Made by a program: the position numbers and the translations under genes | Shown here: positions 26,365 to 34,449 of the stretch, piece by piece | Layout: the number at the start of each line of letters is the position of its first letter | Position numbering within the stretch: the first letter of the stretch is position 1 | DNA from: Paenibacillus rhizovicinus | GTDB taxonomy: Bacteria > Bacillota > Bacilli > Paenibacillales > Paenibacillaceae | Direction: 5' to 3' | Assembly: GCF_010365285.1 (NCBI RefSeq) | Contig: NZ_CP048286.1 | Coordinates: forward strand, 2,251,001-2,315,000 | DNA: 64,000 bases | Notes under the pieces: model-generated | The model's database searches: none | Told to the model about the DNA's origin: nothing | The model's input: only the letters and a program-made list of their open reading frames with translations

Positions 26365-27320
26365 TTGGCTTTCCCCCCGTCCGTTTCGTAGAATACCCAG
26401 TAGCGCGAGGCCACGAAATTAAGCAAGGTCAGCAAGGCGACGATAACGAGCAGAATCCAAGCCAGCGCGGAAGCGTATCCCATTTGGTAATGCTTGAACG
26501 CTTTCTCGTAGAGGAACATCGCATACATGTAAGTGGAGTTGATCGGACCGCCCTTGGTAATGATGAAGGCCGAGGTGAAGGTCTGGAACGAGCCGATTAT
26601 GCCGAGCACCAGGTTGAAGAACATAACCGGCGAGAGCATCGGCAGCGTAATGCTGATGAATTTGCGGACGCGTCCTGCGCCGTCGACCGATGCCGACTCG
26701 TACAGCTCTTGAGGAACTTGCTTGAGTCCGGCCAGGAAGATGACCATCGTCGAGCCGAACTGCCACGTATTGAGCAGGATCAGCGTCCCGAGCGACGTAT
26801 GCGGATTCGTGATCCAGCCTACGCCTTCGATGCCGAACCAGGACAGCACCTGGTTGACGTAACCGTCTAGACCGAACATGTTCCGCCATAGCGCGGCTAC
26901 TGCGATGCTGCCGCCGATCAGGGAGGGGAAGTAGATCGCCGTGCGGTAGATGTTCATTCCGCGGACGTTCTTGTTCAGCGCCATCGCAACCATCAGCGAG
27001 AAGAACAGCTTTAACGGAACCGAGACTAATACGAAGATGAACGTTACGCTCAGCGATTTGGTAAAGGTCGTGTCATTGGTGAAGATATTGTGGTAATTGC
27101 TTGTTCCCGTCCAAACCGGAGCATCCAGCAACGAATAATCCGTGAAGGATAAGTAGAAGGACTGTGCGACGGGCCATAATGTCAAGCAAAGAAATCCGAT
27201 CAGCCACGGGGCGATGAAGACATAGCCGGCTAAATTGGTTTCTCCCTTGTTTCTTCGCAGTTTGCGGGAAACTTTCACCGTCTCTGCGCGGGGTGCTTGG
27301 GACAACGATTCAGAAGCCAC
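26361..27320 (-). CDS. Sugar ABC transporter permease, MalF type
   Basis: First gene of the importer operon. The 319-residue protein has six TM segments (for example NLAGYVFIAPWLIGFLCLTL and LAWILLVIVALLTLLNFVA) and an EAA loop ELYESASVDGAGRVRKFISITLPMLSPVM. It pairs with the MalG-type subunit in the membrane. ATG 27320 has GGAGGAG upstream. A cre-like box at 27383-27396 suggests catabolite control. Confidence 0.94.
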   Translation of the reverse strand: MASESLSQAPRAETVKVSRKLRRNKGETNLAGYVFIAPWLIGFLCLTLWPVAQSFYLSFTDYSLLDAPVWTGTSNYHNIFTNDTTFTKSLSVTFIFVLVSVPLKLFFSLMVAMALNKNVRGMNIYRTAIYFPSLIGGSIAVAALWRNMFGLDGYVNQVLSWFGIEGVGWITNPHTSLGTLILLNTWQFGSTMVIFLAGLKQVPQELYESASVDGAGRVRKFISITLPMLSPVMFFNLVLGIIGSFQTFTSAFIITKGGPINSTYMYAMFLYEKAFKHYQMGYASALAWILLVIVALLTLLNFVASRYWVFYETDGGKAK

Positions 27321-27382
27321 CCATGAATCTCCTCCTCTAAACGCTTAGATGTTCGCTGTGCTTTTGCACTTCTCCACTTTAT

Positions 27383-27396
27383 CGAAAGCGGTTACA
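27383..27396. promoter_or_regulatory. cre-like box upstream of the importer operon
   Basis: CGAAAGCGGTTACA matches the CcpA cre consensus TGNAARCGNWWWCA except at the first base. It lies 60 bases upstream of the first permease gene, in the non-coding gap between divergent genes (27321-27636). Confidence 0.5.
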
Positions 27397-27636
27397 CGTG
27401 AGAAGGCGACGAAATTATGAATTTGTTTGTTTATTTTAACGATCCTATTTTTGCTGGAAACGGATCCCAGACCTTCTCCGGATAGGGTGAAATAATTATG
27501 CGTTCAACGACGAATGCCTTAAGAATGTCGCATAGACAAAAGCACGAATGTCCCTAACAATAGACTCGAGAGCCGGCGGCAACCGACCGTTGAACGCCGC
27601 ACACTACACCAACTTGTCCGAAAGAGGTGCTCCAAA

Positions 27637-28542
27637 ATGAAATTTGATAATCCCGAAGATATCGTCCAGTTAACCGCGCAATGGGAAGGCGAACGGTTCG
27701 AGAACGGCCGTCCGAAAGTATCCGACGACGTGCTTCGCCGCATGCGGAAAATCACCTTGGAGGAAGCTTGGGGCCCGCTCTGGAATAGAGGCTACGCGTT
27801 TCAATTTGAAGGCGATTTCAAAATCATTCATCCCGATAAAATCATGGTCGGCCGTGCGGTAACGGCTGTCCTGGTTCCGAAACGCCCCGATCTGCATGAA
27901 ACGCTGCTGAAATACGGCCACGAACAGGAAGGCCGCAAAGGCTTCTTCAACCAATGGGTCATTGATTCGCTCGTGGAAGACGACGTCGCGGTCGTCGACA
28001 TGTTCGATAAGGTCCATCTGGGCACCTATGTAGGGGGCAACCTCTCCACTGCGATTTCGACCCGTACGAAACGGGGAGGCGCGGTCATCTGGGGCGGTAT
28101 TCGCGATAATCAGCAAGTCGTCGAAATCGACAATATCAACGTCTACTACCGTGGGAGCGACCCTACGGCCATCGCGGACGTCACCATGGTCGGCATGAAT
28201 GTTCCGACGCGCATCGGCAAGGCGATTTGCCTGCCGGGCGACGTTGTCCTCGGCACCCCGTCCGGCGTCATCTTCATTCCGCCTCATCTCGCGGAAATCA
28301 CGGTCGTGCAAGCGGAGAAATCCCAAGTTCGCGACATCTTCGGCTTCGTCCGCCTCAAGGAAGGCGTCTACTCCACCGCCCAGATCGATGCCGGCTGGAA
28401 TACGGCGCTCTGGACCGACTTTGTCAACTGGTTCAACTCCGACCCGGCTGCGAAAGAATATCGTCATTTAACTTGGGAGGAAGAGCTCAAGGACGCGGTG
28501 AAATACGACGAGGACGATCAGAAGCATGATGTCCGGCTGTAG
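27637..28542 (+). CDS. RraA-like protein, probable 2-keto acid aldolase
   Basis: This 301-residue protein belongs to the RraA/HMG-CHA aldolase fold, whose enzymatic members cleave or decarboxylate 4-hydroxy-2-oxo acids with Mg2+. The core is seen in KIMVGRAVTAVL, DDVAVVDMFDKVHLGTYVGGNL, AVIWGGIRDNQQV (the Arg-Asp pair that binds metal and substrate) and VLGTPSGVIFIPPHLA. N- and C-terminal extensions make it longer than plain RraA (about 160), as in sugar-catabolic relatives. AGAGG precedes ATG. Located in the acid-sugar locus, it may act on a keto-deoxy acid made by one of the dehydratases; that is inference. Confidence 0.82.
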   Translation: MKFDNPEDIVQLTAQWEGERFENGRPKVSDDVLRRMRKITLEEAWGPLWNRGYAFQFEGDFKIIHPDKIMVGRAVTAVLVPKRPDLHETLLKYGHEQEGRKGFFNQWVIDSLVEDDVAVVDMFDKVHLGTYVGGNLSTAISTRTKRGGAVIWGGIRDNQQVVEIDNINVYYRGSDPTAIADVTMVGMNVPTRIGKAICLPGDVVLGTPSGVIFIPPHLAEITVVQAEKSQVRDIFGFVRLKEGVYSTAQIDAGWNTALWTDFVNWFNSDPAAKEYRHLTWEEELKDAVKYDEDDQKHDVRL

Positions 28543-28564
28543 AAGGCTTGCCTGAACGAACACC

Positions 28565-28621
28565 TGAACGAGAAGAAGGACCCTGGATGAACGGAATAGC
28601 CGTCTCCCGGGTCCTTCTTTT
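28565..28621. terminator. Terminator between the RraA-like and AraC-type genes
   Basis: Arms AAGAAGGACCC and GGGTCCTTCTT are followed by TTTTA on the plus strand and flanked by material shared with the terminator at 22076-22133. It probably serves both converging genes. Confidence 0.85.
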
Positions 28622-28622
28622 A

Positions 28623-29795
28623 TTAGGATTTGCCTGCCGATTCCCGATATTCCGTCGGCGACAATCCGACTTTGCGCTTGAATATTTGACTGAAGTAACG
28701 CGGATCTTGATAGCCGACCTGCTCGGCCACCTCGTAATTCTTGTAATGCGTGTTGTCCAGCAGCTGCTTCGCCTTCTCGATTCTGATATGGGTCAAATGC
28801 TCGATGAACGTTGTGCCGGTATTCAGTTTGAAGAGCAAACTGAGGTAGGTCGGCGTCATATAGACCTTCTGCGCCACGCTTTGCAGCGATGCCGCCTGAT
28901 ACTCCTGCTCCATCAGCTGGATCGATTTCTTGATAATGCTGCGATGGCTTTCCTTCTGATCGGGCAGCATGACGGCGCACACGCCGATGAAGAACTGGCT
29001 GACGTACGCTTTGATTTCCTGAAGCGTCTGCATGCCCACGATGGACATGATTTCAAACTTATTGCAAGCGCTGTCATAGTTGGGATTAGCGAGGAGCTTC
29101 TTCTCGGTACCGATCAGCAGCCTTGCCGTCAATTCGTATATTTCCTTCGTATCGATCGGCCCTTGCGCAAGCAGCGCATCGTAGAAGGCCTCGACGGCCG
29201 CTTCAATGTCGGCATCGGAGTCGGCCGCCTTCAAGGCGTCATGCAGTACTTTTTCCGCATCCGTAGGATATTCGCCGAACGTCACGTAGCGGGTAAGCTC
29301 GCTGTAATGGATGATGTTGCCCGTGCCGCGGTAAAACTTGTTCTGCAGCGCGCGGGAGGCTTGCCTGTACGATTGATTGACGTCGCACAGATGGCTGCAT
29401 GGCTTGCCTACCCCGATATTGATGAGCAGATCGAACTGCTGGCTCAGCATCGTCTGAATGGTTCCCAGCTGATTGACGGAAACCCACGAGAATAACAAGG
29501 CCAGCCGATTCTGTTCATCCATGAACACGACATTGCCGACCGGTACCCATTGCTGCAGATAATCCCGCATTTCTTCCAATTGCAGGATCTTCTCATGCTC
29601 GTCGGCCGTCACCGATATCGGCTCGAGCAGCGCTATCGCAGGATAGGTAAAGTAGGGATTCAAATTCAATCGGGACAAGCTTTCTTTCAAATTCGCGCTC
29701 TTCTGTTTGCCTCCGCAGACAAGATCCTGCAGAAATCTATTTCTCATCCAAGTCAAGATTACGTCGTCTTCATACAACAGCTTTTCGCTCAGCAC
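28623..29795 (-). CDS. AraC-family transcriptional regulator, YesN-like without receiver domain
   Basis: The C-terminal about 100 residues are a double helix-turn-helix AraC domain (LQSVAQKVYMTPTYLSLLFK, TGTTFIEHLTHIRIEKAKQLL, NYEVAEQVGYQDPRYFSQIFKRKVGLSPTEYR). The preceding about 280 residues resemble the linker region of YesN-type response regulators (FAxLFSWVS, QSYRQASRALQNKFYRG), but the phospho-receiver domain normally at the N-terminus is absent. It starts at GTG 29795 with AAGGGGAG upstream. It should regulate genes in the acid-sugar locus, and how it senses a signal is unclear. Confidence 0.88.
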   Translation of the reverse strand: MLSEKLLYEDDVILTWMRNRFLQDLVCGGKQKSANLKESLSRLNLNPYFTYPAIALLEPISVTADEHEKILQLEEMRDYLQQWVPVGNVVFMDEQNRLALLFSWVSVNQLGTIQTMLSQQFDLLINIGVGKPCSHLCDVNQSYRQASRALQNKFYRGTGNIIHYSELTRYVTFGEYPTDAEKVLHDALKAADSDADIEAAVEAFYDALLAQGPIDTKEIYELTARLLIGTEKKLLANPNYDSACNKFEIMSIVGMQTLQEIKAYVSQFFIGVCAVMLPDQKESHRSIIKKSIQLMEQEYQAASLQSVAQKVYMTPTYLSLLFKLNTGTTFIEHLTHIRIEKAKQLLDNTHYKNYEVAEQVGYQDPRYFSQIFKRKVGLSPTEYRESAGKS

Positions 29796-29916
29796 GTTCC
29801 GTCTCCCCTTTATGAAAGGATGAATATCAGGGCACTAGCTGCTAGGCGCTTGTCCGAAAGATCTTCCTTTGCACAAAGCCTCTACAACTTTCGTCGAACA
29901 AACGCCAACTCCGTCA

Positions 29917-30573
29917 TTATTCAAGATCGATCATCTTGTAGGCATGCATATGTTCGATAAACGCCGCCTCCGCTGCGTCCGCATCGCCGGAGCGCAGCGC
30001 ATCGATAAGAATGAGATGCCATTCGGCCAGCACATCGGTGGTATGGTGGCGATTGGAAATCGCCATGAACCGCATGACCTTGGTTTGCATACGATTCCAC
30101 AGCTCCAAAATGGCCTGATTATCGCAGCGCTTATAGAAGAACGCATGGAATTCCATATCCAGCTCGAGGATGCGCAGCATCTCGTTGTGCTTGTTAGCGA
30201 CTTCCATGTCCTCGATGAGGCGATGAAGATAACTGTAATCCTCTTCCGTTAACAGCGGCATCGATTGCCGGACGGCAAAGCCTTCGATAATTTCGCGCAG
30301 GACGAATATGTCCTTGATTTCTTTGGGGGTGATCGTCGATACGACCGAGCCTTTGTTCGGAATGCCTGTAATCAAGGCTTCCTGCTTCAACCGCTCCAAC
30401 GCCTCGCGTACGGGCGCTTGGCTGATCTGATACTTCCCCGCGATCTCGGTGACGATTAATCGCGTGTCCGGCTGAAGAATTCCTGCGATAATGTCCTTCT
30501 TCAAATCCGCATACACATGTTCGCTGATCGAATTGTTCGGATAATCCACTTGGCCGCTGCTCATGGCACTCAC
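29917..30573 (-). CDS. GntR family regulator with FCD domain (copy 2)
   Basis: This paralog of the regulator at 22162-22833 shares roughly four of five residues, including ISQAPVREALERLKQE and NKGSVVSTIT. The recognition helix is identical, so both probably bind the same DNA sites. The FCD domain differs more, for example around AISNRHHTTDVLAEWHLILI, where copy 1 has ASFDDIHANNVLAERHLHLV, which may change the ligand. GTG 30573 is two bases from AAGGAGG; ATG 30564 (MSSGQVDYPN) has better spacing and may be the true start. Together the copies flank the acid-sugar locus. Confidence 0.88.
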   Translation of the reverse strand: MSAMSSGQVDYPNNSISEHVYADLKKDIIAGILQPDTRLIVTEIAGKYQISQAPVREALERLKQEALITGIPNKGSVVSTITPKEIKDIFVLREIIEGFAVRQSMPLLTEEDYSYLHRLIEDMEVANKHNEMLRILELDMEFHAFFYKRCDNQAILELWNRMQTKVMRFMAISNRHHTTDVLAEWHLILIDALRSGDADAAEAAFIEHMHAYKMIDLE

Positions 30574-30581
30574 CGCCTCCT

Positions 30582-30660
30582 TATCGATTATCGATTATCG
30601 ATAATCGATAATATTGTGTGTAGTCTCATTATAGGATTATCTGTAAGCGGATACAAGCAG
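30582..30660 (-). promoter_or_regulatory. Promoter, cre-like box and ATCGAT tandem repeats before GntR copy 2
   Basis: TTGTAT-N17-TATAAT on the minus strand overlaps TGTAAGCGGATACA (30642-30655, plus strand), which fits the cre consensus. Between promoter and gene, ATCGATT/ATCGATA units repeat in tandem (30582-30611), forming a long palindrome that may be an operator. Copy 1 has a single ATCGATA there. Confidence 0.65.
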
Positions 30661-30765
30661 TTTTTTTGTCGAATTATGGCATATTGCGTTAAAAATAACT
30701 GTAAAAATGACACGGGCTGATAGCGGGAGATCGATCCTTAGCTCAGGTGTTCATGCACAACGCAA

Positions 30766-30812
30766 ATGACCCGCAAGAAGATCGCCTTTTCAAGCGCCTT
30801 CTTGCGGGTCTG
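30766..30812. terminator. Hairpin downstream of the creatininase-like gene
   Basis: A perfect 12-bp stem ACCCGCAAGAAG / CTTCTTGCGGGT encloses a 17-base loop. The U-tract is poor. The 120 bases between it and the stop at 30936 hold nothing recognisable. Confidence 0.6.
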
Positions 30813-30935
30813 CAAACTGCGAAACGATAGCTGTAACCGAGAATGCCGCTCCGCCCAAGCTGCGGCTTTTTCTGCATTTTTTTCGGAACTAACTATTTTC
30901 TGCGCTTGTCTCTGCAAGGATTTCAATGATAACGG

Positions 30936-31628
30936 CTAGATTCCGCCTTGAGTAATCTCCTTCACCCAGCCTTCTACGCAAAACGCCAGCCAGCGCTCCC
31001 CTTCTTCCGGCGTCGCCTCCGCGGTGTCGAGCAGCCATGAAGGCAGCGGCTCGCTTGCGGCCATGGCGTGGAATTTCTGCAGATCCACCGAATCCGGGTA
31101 GCCGGCCCATATGAGCTGCGTCTCTCCTTTGCCCGCATGGCCGATCGGAATCCGCTCCGCTTCCGGCGATTCGTAGACGGCGAATTCGTCGATTTGCGCC
31201 ACGCGGATGAGTGAGAATATATTCGGCTCCGGCAGCTCCGCCCGCTCCCTGCCCCATTCCGCTCCCCAAGCCAGCGTCAGCTCGCGCGTCACTTTGGCAG
31301 CCGCCCTTCTGAGCGTCAGCGAGGGCAGCCCTTCCCGCCCCTGATGATGCTGAACGACGTAAATTCTCCGGAAGCCGACAGCCAGCAGCCCCCGGAACAG
31401 CTCCTCCGCATAGGCCGCGAGCACATCCGGGTTGAAATCGAACTCGCCGTCCTGCGGCCCCGCCGCCCACAGCATCGTCGGCGCAAAAGGAAGCGACGGC
31501 ATTACGATGCATTCGCAGCGCTCCGCCACCCGCTCGATCAAGCTTTCGGCATTCATCGTATCCGTTCCGATCGGCAGATGGGGCCTGAGTGACGCAATAT
31601 CGGCATGCGTGGCAATTCTTATGATCAT
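30936..31628 (-). CDS. Creatininase-family protein (divergent)
   Basis: The 230-residue protein has the creatininase-fold layout: LPIGTDTMNAESLIERVAER near the start, VMPSLPFAPTML, an active-site segment IYVVQHHQGREG (where most members have NGHGGN) and IGHAGKGETQLIWAGYP (usually HAGExET). Family members are metal-dependent amidohydrolases, including creatininase and cofactor-biosynthesis amidases. The altered motifs leave enough His and Asp for metal binding, but the specificity is unclear. AAGGG precedes ATG 31628. Neighbours give no pathway hint. Confidence 0.75.
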   Translation of the reverse strand: MIIRIATHADIASLRPHLPIGTDTMNAESLIERVAERCECIVMPSLPFAPTMLWAAGPQDGEFDFNPDVLAAYAEELFRGLLAVGFRRIYVVQHHQGREGLPSLTLRRAAAKVTRELTLAWGAEWGRERAELPEPNIFSLIRVAQIDEFAVYESPEAERIPIGHAGKGETQLIWAGYPDSVDLQKFHAMAASEPLPSWLLDTAEATPEEGERWLAFCVEGWVKEITQGGI

Positions 31629-31674
31629 TCGAACCCTTCCTTATATCCAAAGGCACTGGCTGGCAAGAAGCTGC

Positions 31675-32337
31675 TCAAGCCAACGGCACAACCTGAAACC
31701 GCTTCACAATAACCTTCTCTTCAAACGCGATGTTTCGTAGATCCCGCTCCAAGAACTCATCCATAATCTGCAGAAAAATCCTCCCGATCAGAATGCTGTC
31801 CGCGAGCGCATCATGCCTTCTCAAGTCCCGATCGTTCACCTTGTAATGCTTAATCAAGTAATCCGTCCAAATAATATCCTGAATCTCCGGATGCAGAAAC
31901 GAGAATAACGCCTTCGTATCTAAACATTTATTCGTGATCATAGGTAAATCGAGTAATCTGCATTCTTTGGATAACAGCGGCAAGTCGAATTCATAACCGG
32001 CATGCGTAACGAGAATACAGTCCTTCGTAAAGGCCAGAAAATCATCATACACCTCTTGCAGCGCCGGGGCATGCTCGAGAGCCGTATTGTTAATACCCGT
32101 ATGTTGTTCAACAGCTGCCGGTATCGGTTTCGGGGACTTGACGAGTGTGTTAAAGCTCCTCGACTCCTGGATGCGGCCGTTCTCGACAATAACAGCTCCG
32201 ATCTGAGTGATATGCTCCGTCTCAGGAATGATTCCAGTCGCTTCGAAATCAAACACACAGTATCGTTGATTGGCAAAATCATCGACAAACAGTTCTGAAA
32301 CTGCATATTCCGTATCCGAAATGCATGTCATTTTCAT
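31675..32337 (-). CDS. DEDDh 3'-5' exonuclease, DnaQ/PolC-epsilon-like
   Basis: The protein carries the DEDDh exonuclease motifs: Exo I FDFEATGIIPE (Asp and Glu), Exo II THAGYEFDLPLL (Asp) and Exo III RRHDALADSILIG (His and Asp). It should degrade single-stranded DNA or RNA ends in the cytoplasm, perhaps in repair. ATG 32337 with GAGGAG upstream is preferred to 32373 and gives 220 residues. It is not fused to a polymerase or BRCT domain. It is followed 47 bases later by the creatininase-like gene. Confidence 0.9.
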   Translation of the reverse strand: MKMTCISDTEYAVSELFVDDFANQRYCVFDFEATGIIPETEHITQIGAVIVENGRIQESRSFNTLVKSPKPIPAAVEQHTGINNTALEHAPALQEVYDDFLAFTKDCILVTHAGYEFDLPLLSKECRLLDLPMITNKCLDTKALFSFLHPEIQDIIWTDYLIKHYKVNDRDLRRHDALADSILIGRIFLQIMDEFLERDLRNIAFEEKVIVKRFQVVPLA

Positions 32338-32379
32338 AGGGATCTCCTCACTGTAGTAGCTTTGCCGTTCCATTCCTGC

Positions 32380-33282
32380 TCACGATTCGTTCACGACGGC
32401 CACCATCGTAATCGAAGTCCCGCTCTTTCCGACTTCTCTGAACGCAAATCGTCGATAAAGCTTCATTGCGGCCAAGTTCATCGGGTCAACGCTTAACGAC
32501 AGTCTTCGTATGTTCCGTTCACGGGCATGTTCAAACAGCGCAGTAAGCAAAGCCGTCCCAATTCCATTCCCTCTGTTCTCCGCTATTACTGCCATTCCGA
32601 TTTCAGGTACATCGTCGCTAATATAGCCGTAACCTTGGTTGTTCTGATCGAAATAACGTGCTGTAATGGAGCCGACCGACTTGCCGTCGTCATTCATCGC
32701 GATAAATCCGAAGTCCCCTTCACGTCCCCACGCCTCAACGTATTTCGCCAGAGAGGGCTCATGAATGATTTCTTTACTGAACGGCTGCTCGCCCTCCGGA
32801 ACGAAAAGCGACTCATACAGCATGTCCCGCAAGAATGGAATATCCCGTTGTTCGATCGGTCTAATTGTATACGGCATGGATGAAAACTCACCGCTCCTAT
32901 CTTCGGCACCAATATGAGCGATCAGCTGCTCTATCCCGCCGATACAGATGCTGACCTCTTTCAAATGATAAAAGGTGCTTGTCGTTTCCAGATCATAGAT
33001 TTCATCCGTCGGCGAATAAATAATGATCCGCTTGCCATGGCCCAATGCGAGGCCAAGCTCGACATGACTGCCCTTACCGGCCGGCATCATCATGATGAAT
33101 AGATCCGCGTCCAAGACGGCGTTTTTCTCGATTTGCCCGATTTCACCTAACTCGGTCAGTGAAGGGATGTCTTTGTAAGCCGTCCAATCGAAGGTTTGGG
33201 TGTATCCCCTTCCTCTCAGCTGCTCAGCAACCATTCGGACACTCGCTGTGTTTCTGAAACTGGATGCAAGATAGAATTTCAT
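32380..33282 (-). CDS. Fusion of a nucleoside deoxyribosyltransferase-like domain and a GNAT acetyltransferase
   Basis: Residues 1-about 125 resemble the nucleoside 2-deoxyribosyltransferase/DUF4406 Rossmann-like fold: FYLASSFRNTASVRMVAEQL, DADLFIMMMPAGKGSHVELG and LALGHGKRIIIYSP, with the catalytic-type Glu in SHVELGLALG. Residues about 138-300 are a GNAT domain (YTIRPIEQRDIPFLRDML, IGMAVIAENRGNGIGTALLTA for acetyl-CoA binding, LSVDPMNLAAMKLYRRFAF). GGAGGG precedes ATG 33282. The two activities may act on one small nucleotide-like or amine substrate, but none is known. It is an unusual pairing. Confidence 0.82.
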   Translation of the reverse strand: MKFYLASSFRNTASVRMVAEQLRGRGYTQTFDWTAYKDIPSLTELGEIGQIEKNAVLDADLFIMMMPAGKGSHVELGLALGHGKRIIIYSPTDEIYDLETTSTFYHLKEVSICIGGIEQLIAHIGAEDRSGEFSSMPYTIRPIEQRDIPFLRDMLYESLFVPEGEQPFSKEIIHEPSLAKYVEAWGREGDFGFIAMNDDGKSVGSITARYFDQNNQGYGYISDDVPEIGMAVIAENRGNGIGTALLTALFEHARERNIRRLSLSVDPMNLAAMKLYRRFAFREVGKSGTSITMVAVVNES

Positions 33283-33308
33283 CGTTTCCCTCCAACGTCA
33301 CCCGCTAG

Positions 33309-33833
33309 CTAGCCTTCAAAATCCGCACTATCCTTTAACTCAGCAAACCATCGCAATACGTTATTGTGATGGCTGATGATCTGCTTTGCCGAGAGCTCGT
33401 CCGTAGACCACGTACTGTGGGCATCGCGCAATAAGGTAACGTTGTAGCCGTGGCTAAAAGCGCTGCGGCAGGTCGTATCCACGCAGATCTCGGTTTGAAT
33501 GCCTGCAAGGATAAGTTCATGGATGCCTCTCGCGTCCAATTCTTGTTTTAGCGGCGTTCGATAGAACGAGTCCGGCGTTTCCTTCTGTATGACCAGATCA
33601 TGGGCTTCCGGTCTAATGGCCGGATGAACTTCCCAGCCGGTTGTGCCGGATTCGAGCGGCGTGCCTGGTCCTTCGTTGTGTTGAATATAGACGATCGGCG
33701 TTCCTGAAACCCGTGCCCGCGAGATGACCGTTTGAAGTTTCTCGAGTAAACGTTCGCCTTGATCGACAGGGGCTGCTTCGTCAAACATCGCCAGTTGGAC
33801 ATCGATAATCAGTAAAGCTTTCTTCGTCGTCAT
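33309..33833 (-). CDS. Isochorismatase-like cysteine hydrolase
   Basis: This 174-residue protein has the catalytic triad of the family: Asp in LLIIDVQLAMFD, Lys in LVIQKETPDSFYRT and Cys in GIQTEICVDTTCRSAFSHGY. Relatives hydrolyse nicotinamide, N-carbamoyl amines or vinyl ethers. The ATG overlaps the stop of the HAD phosphatase gene (ATGA), so they are coupled. The substrate cannot be assigned. Confidence 0.9.
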   Translation of the reverse strand: MTTKKALLIIDVQLAMFDEAAPVDQGERLLEKLQTVISRARVSGTPIVYIQHNEGPGTPLESGTTGWEVHPAIRPEAHDLVIQKETPDSFYRTPLKQELDARGIHELILAGIQTEICVDTTCRSAFSHGYNVTLLRDAHSTWSTDELSAKQIISHHNNVLRWFAELKDSADFEG

Positions 33834-34402
33834 AAATTCCCTCCCGTGATCTTCTTGAAGAAGTCCTTATAGTGCGTCAAGTAGAAATCGGCTACGGGCG
33901 TTGGATTTTGAAATAAACAGGTTTGCATGCCGATCGCCTTGGCCGGAAGAATATCGATCTCTCGATCGCCGATGGCTAGATCAAGTTGATGCTTGCCATG
34001 CAAATACAGGTAAGACGCCGGATCGGGCTTCTTGGGATACCCGTCATCGCCCGCAACGATTTCTTTGAAATACTCCGCCAAACCATAATGCTGCAGGATA
34101 GCCATGACTTCCTTGCGCGGTTTATGCGTCATGATTACATTGACTTCCGCGAACTTCAAGACGTGCTCCACATCCGGGAATGGCGGCGTCTGCGCCGGAT
34201 GAAGGGCCTCCTCCAACTCGAAAATGCGCCGGATTTGCGCCTCCGATAACCCGTAATGCCTCACTGCGTGGGTAAAAGAAACCTTCAACCGCGACAAGAT
34301 CTCTCGCTTCGGCGACGCCCCGGCCAGCACCTCGTACAAGACATCCGTATATACCGGGTAGGTATCGAATAGCGTCCCGTCAAAATCCCAAAGCAGCTTC
34401 AT
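33830..34402 (-). CDS. HAD-superfamily phosphatase, YjjG/PGPase type
   Basis: Motif I is LLWDFDGTLFDT (nucleophile Asp), motif II VIMTHKPRKEV (Thr), motif III the Lys in YPKKPDPASYLY, and motif IV IGDREIDILPAKA. A helical cap lies between motifs I and II. It should dephosphorylate a small phosphometabolite in the cytoplasm. ATG 34402 with AAGGAG upstream fits the family start and gives 190 residues. It is coupled to the isochorismatase-like gene. Confidence 0.9.
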   Translation of the reverse strand: MKLLWDFDGTLFDTYPVYTDVLYEVLAGASPKREILSRLKVSFTHAVRHYGLSEAQIRRIFELEEALHPAQTPPFPDVEHVLKFAEVNVIMTHKPRKEVMAILQHYGLAEYFKEIVAGDDGYPKKPDPASYLYLHGKHQLDLAIGDREIDILPAKAIGMQTCLFQNPTPVADFYLTHYKDFFKKITGGNL

Positions 34403-34449
34403 CCGCGAGCTCCTTTCTGCTCGGACTTCTTGGGGGGCGAGGCCGATTG

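Noticed and set aside
30889..31656. 255-codon minus-strand frame overlapping the creatininase-like gene
   Set aside because: It overlaps the creatininase frame almost fully and is composed mainly of Gly, Arg and Ala without motifs.
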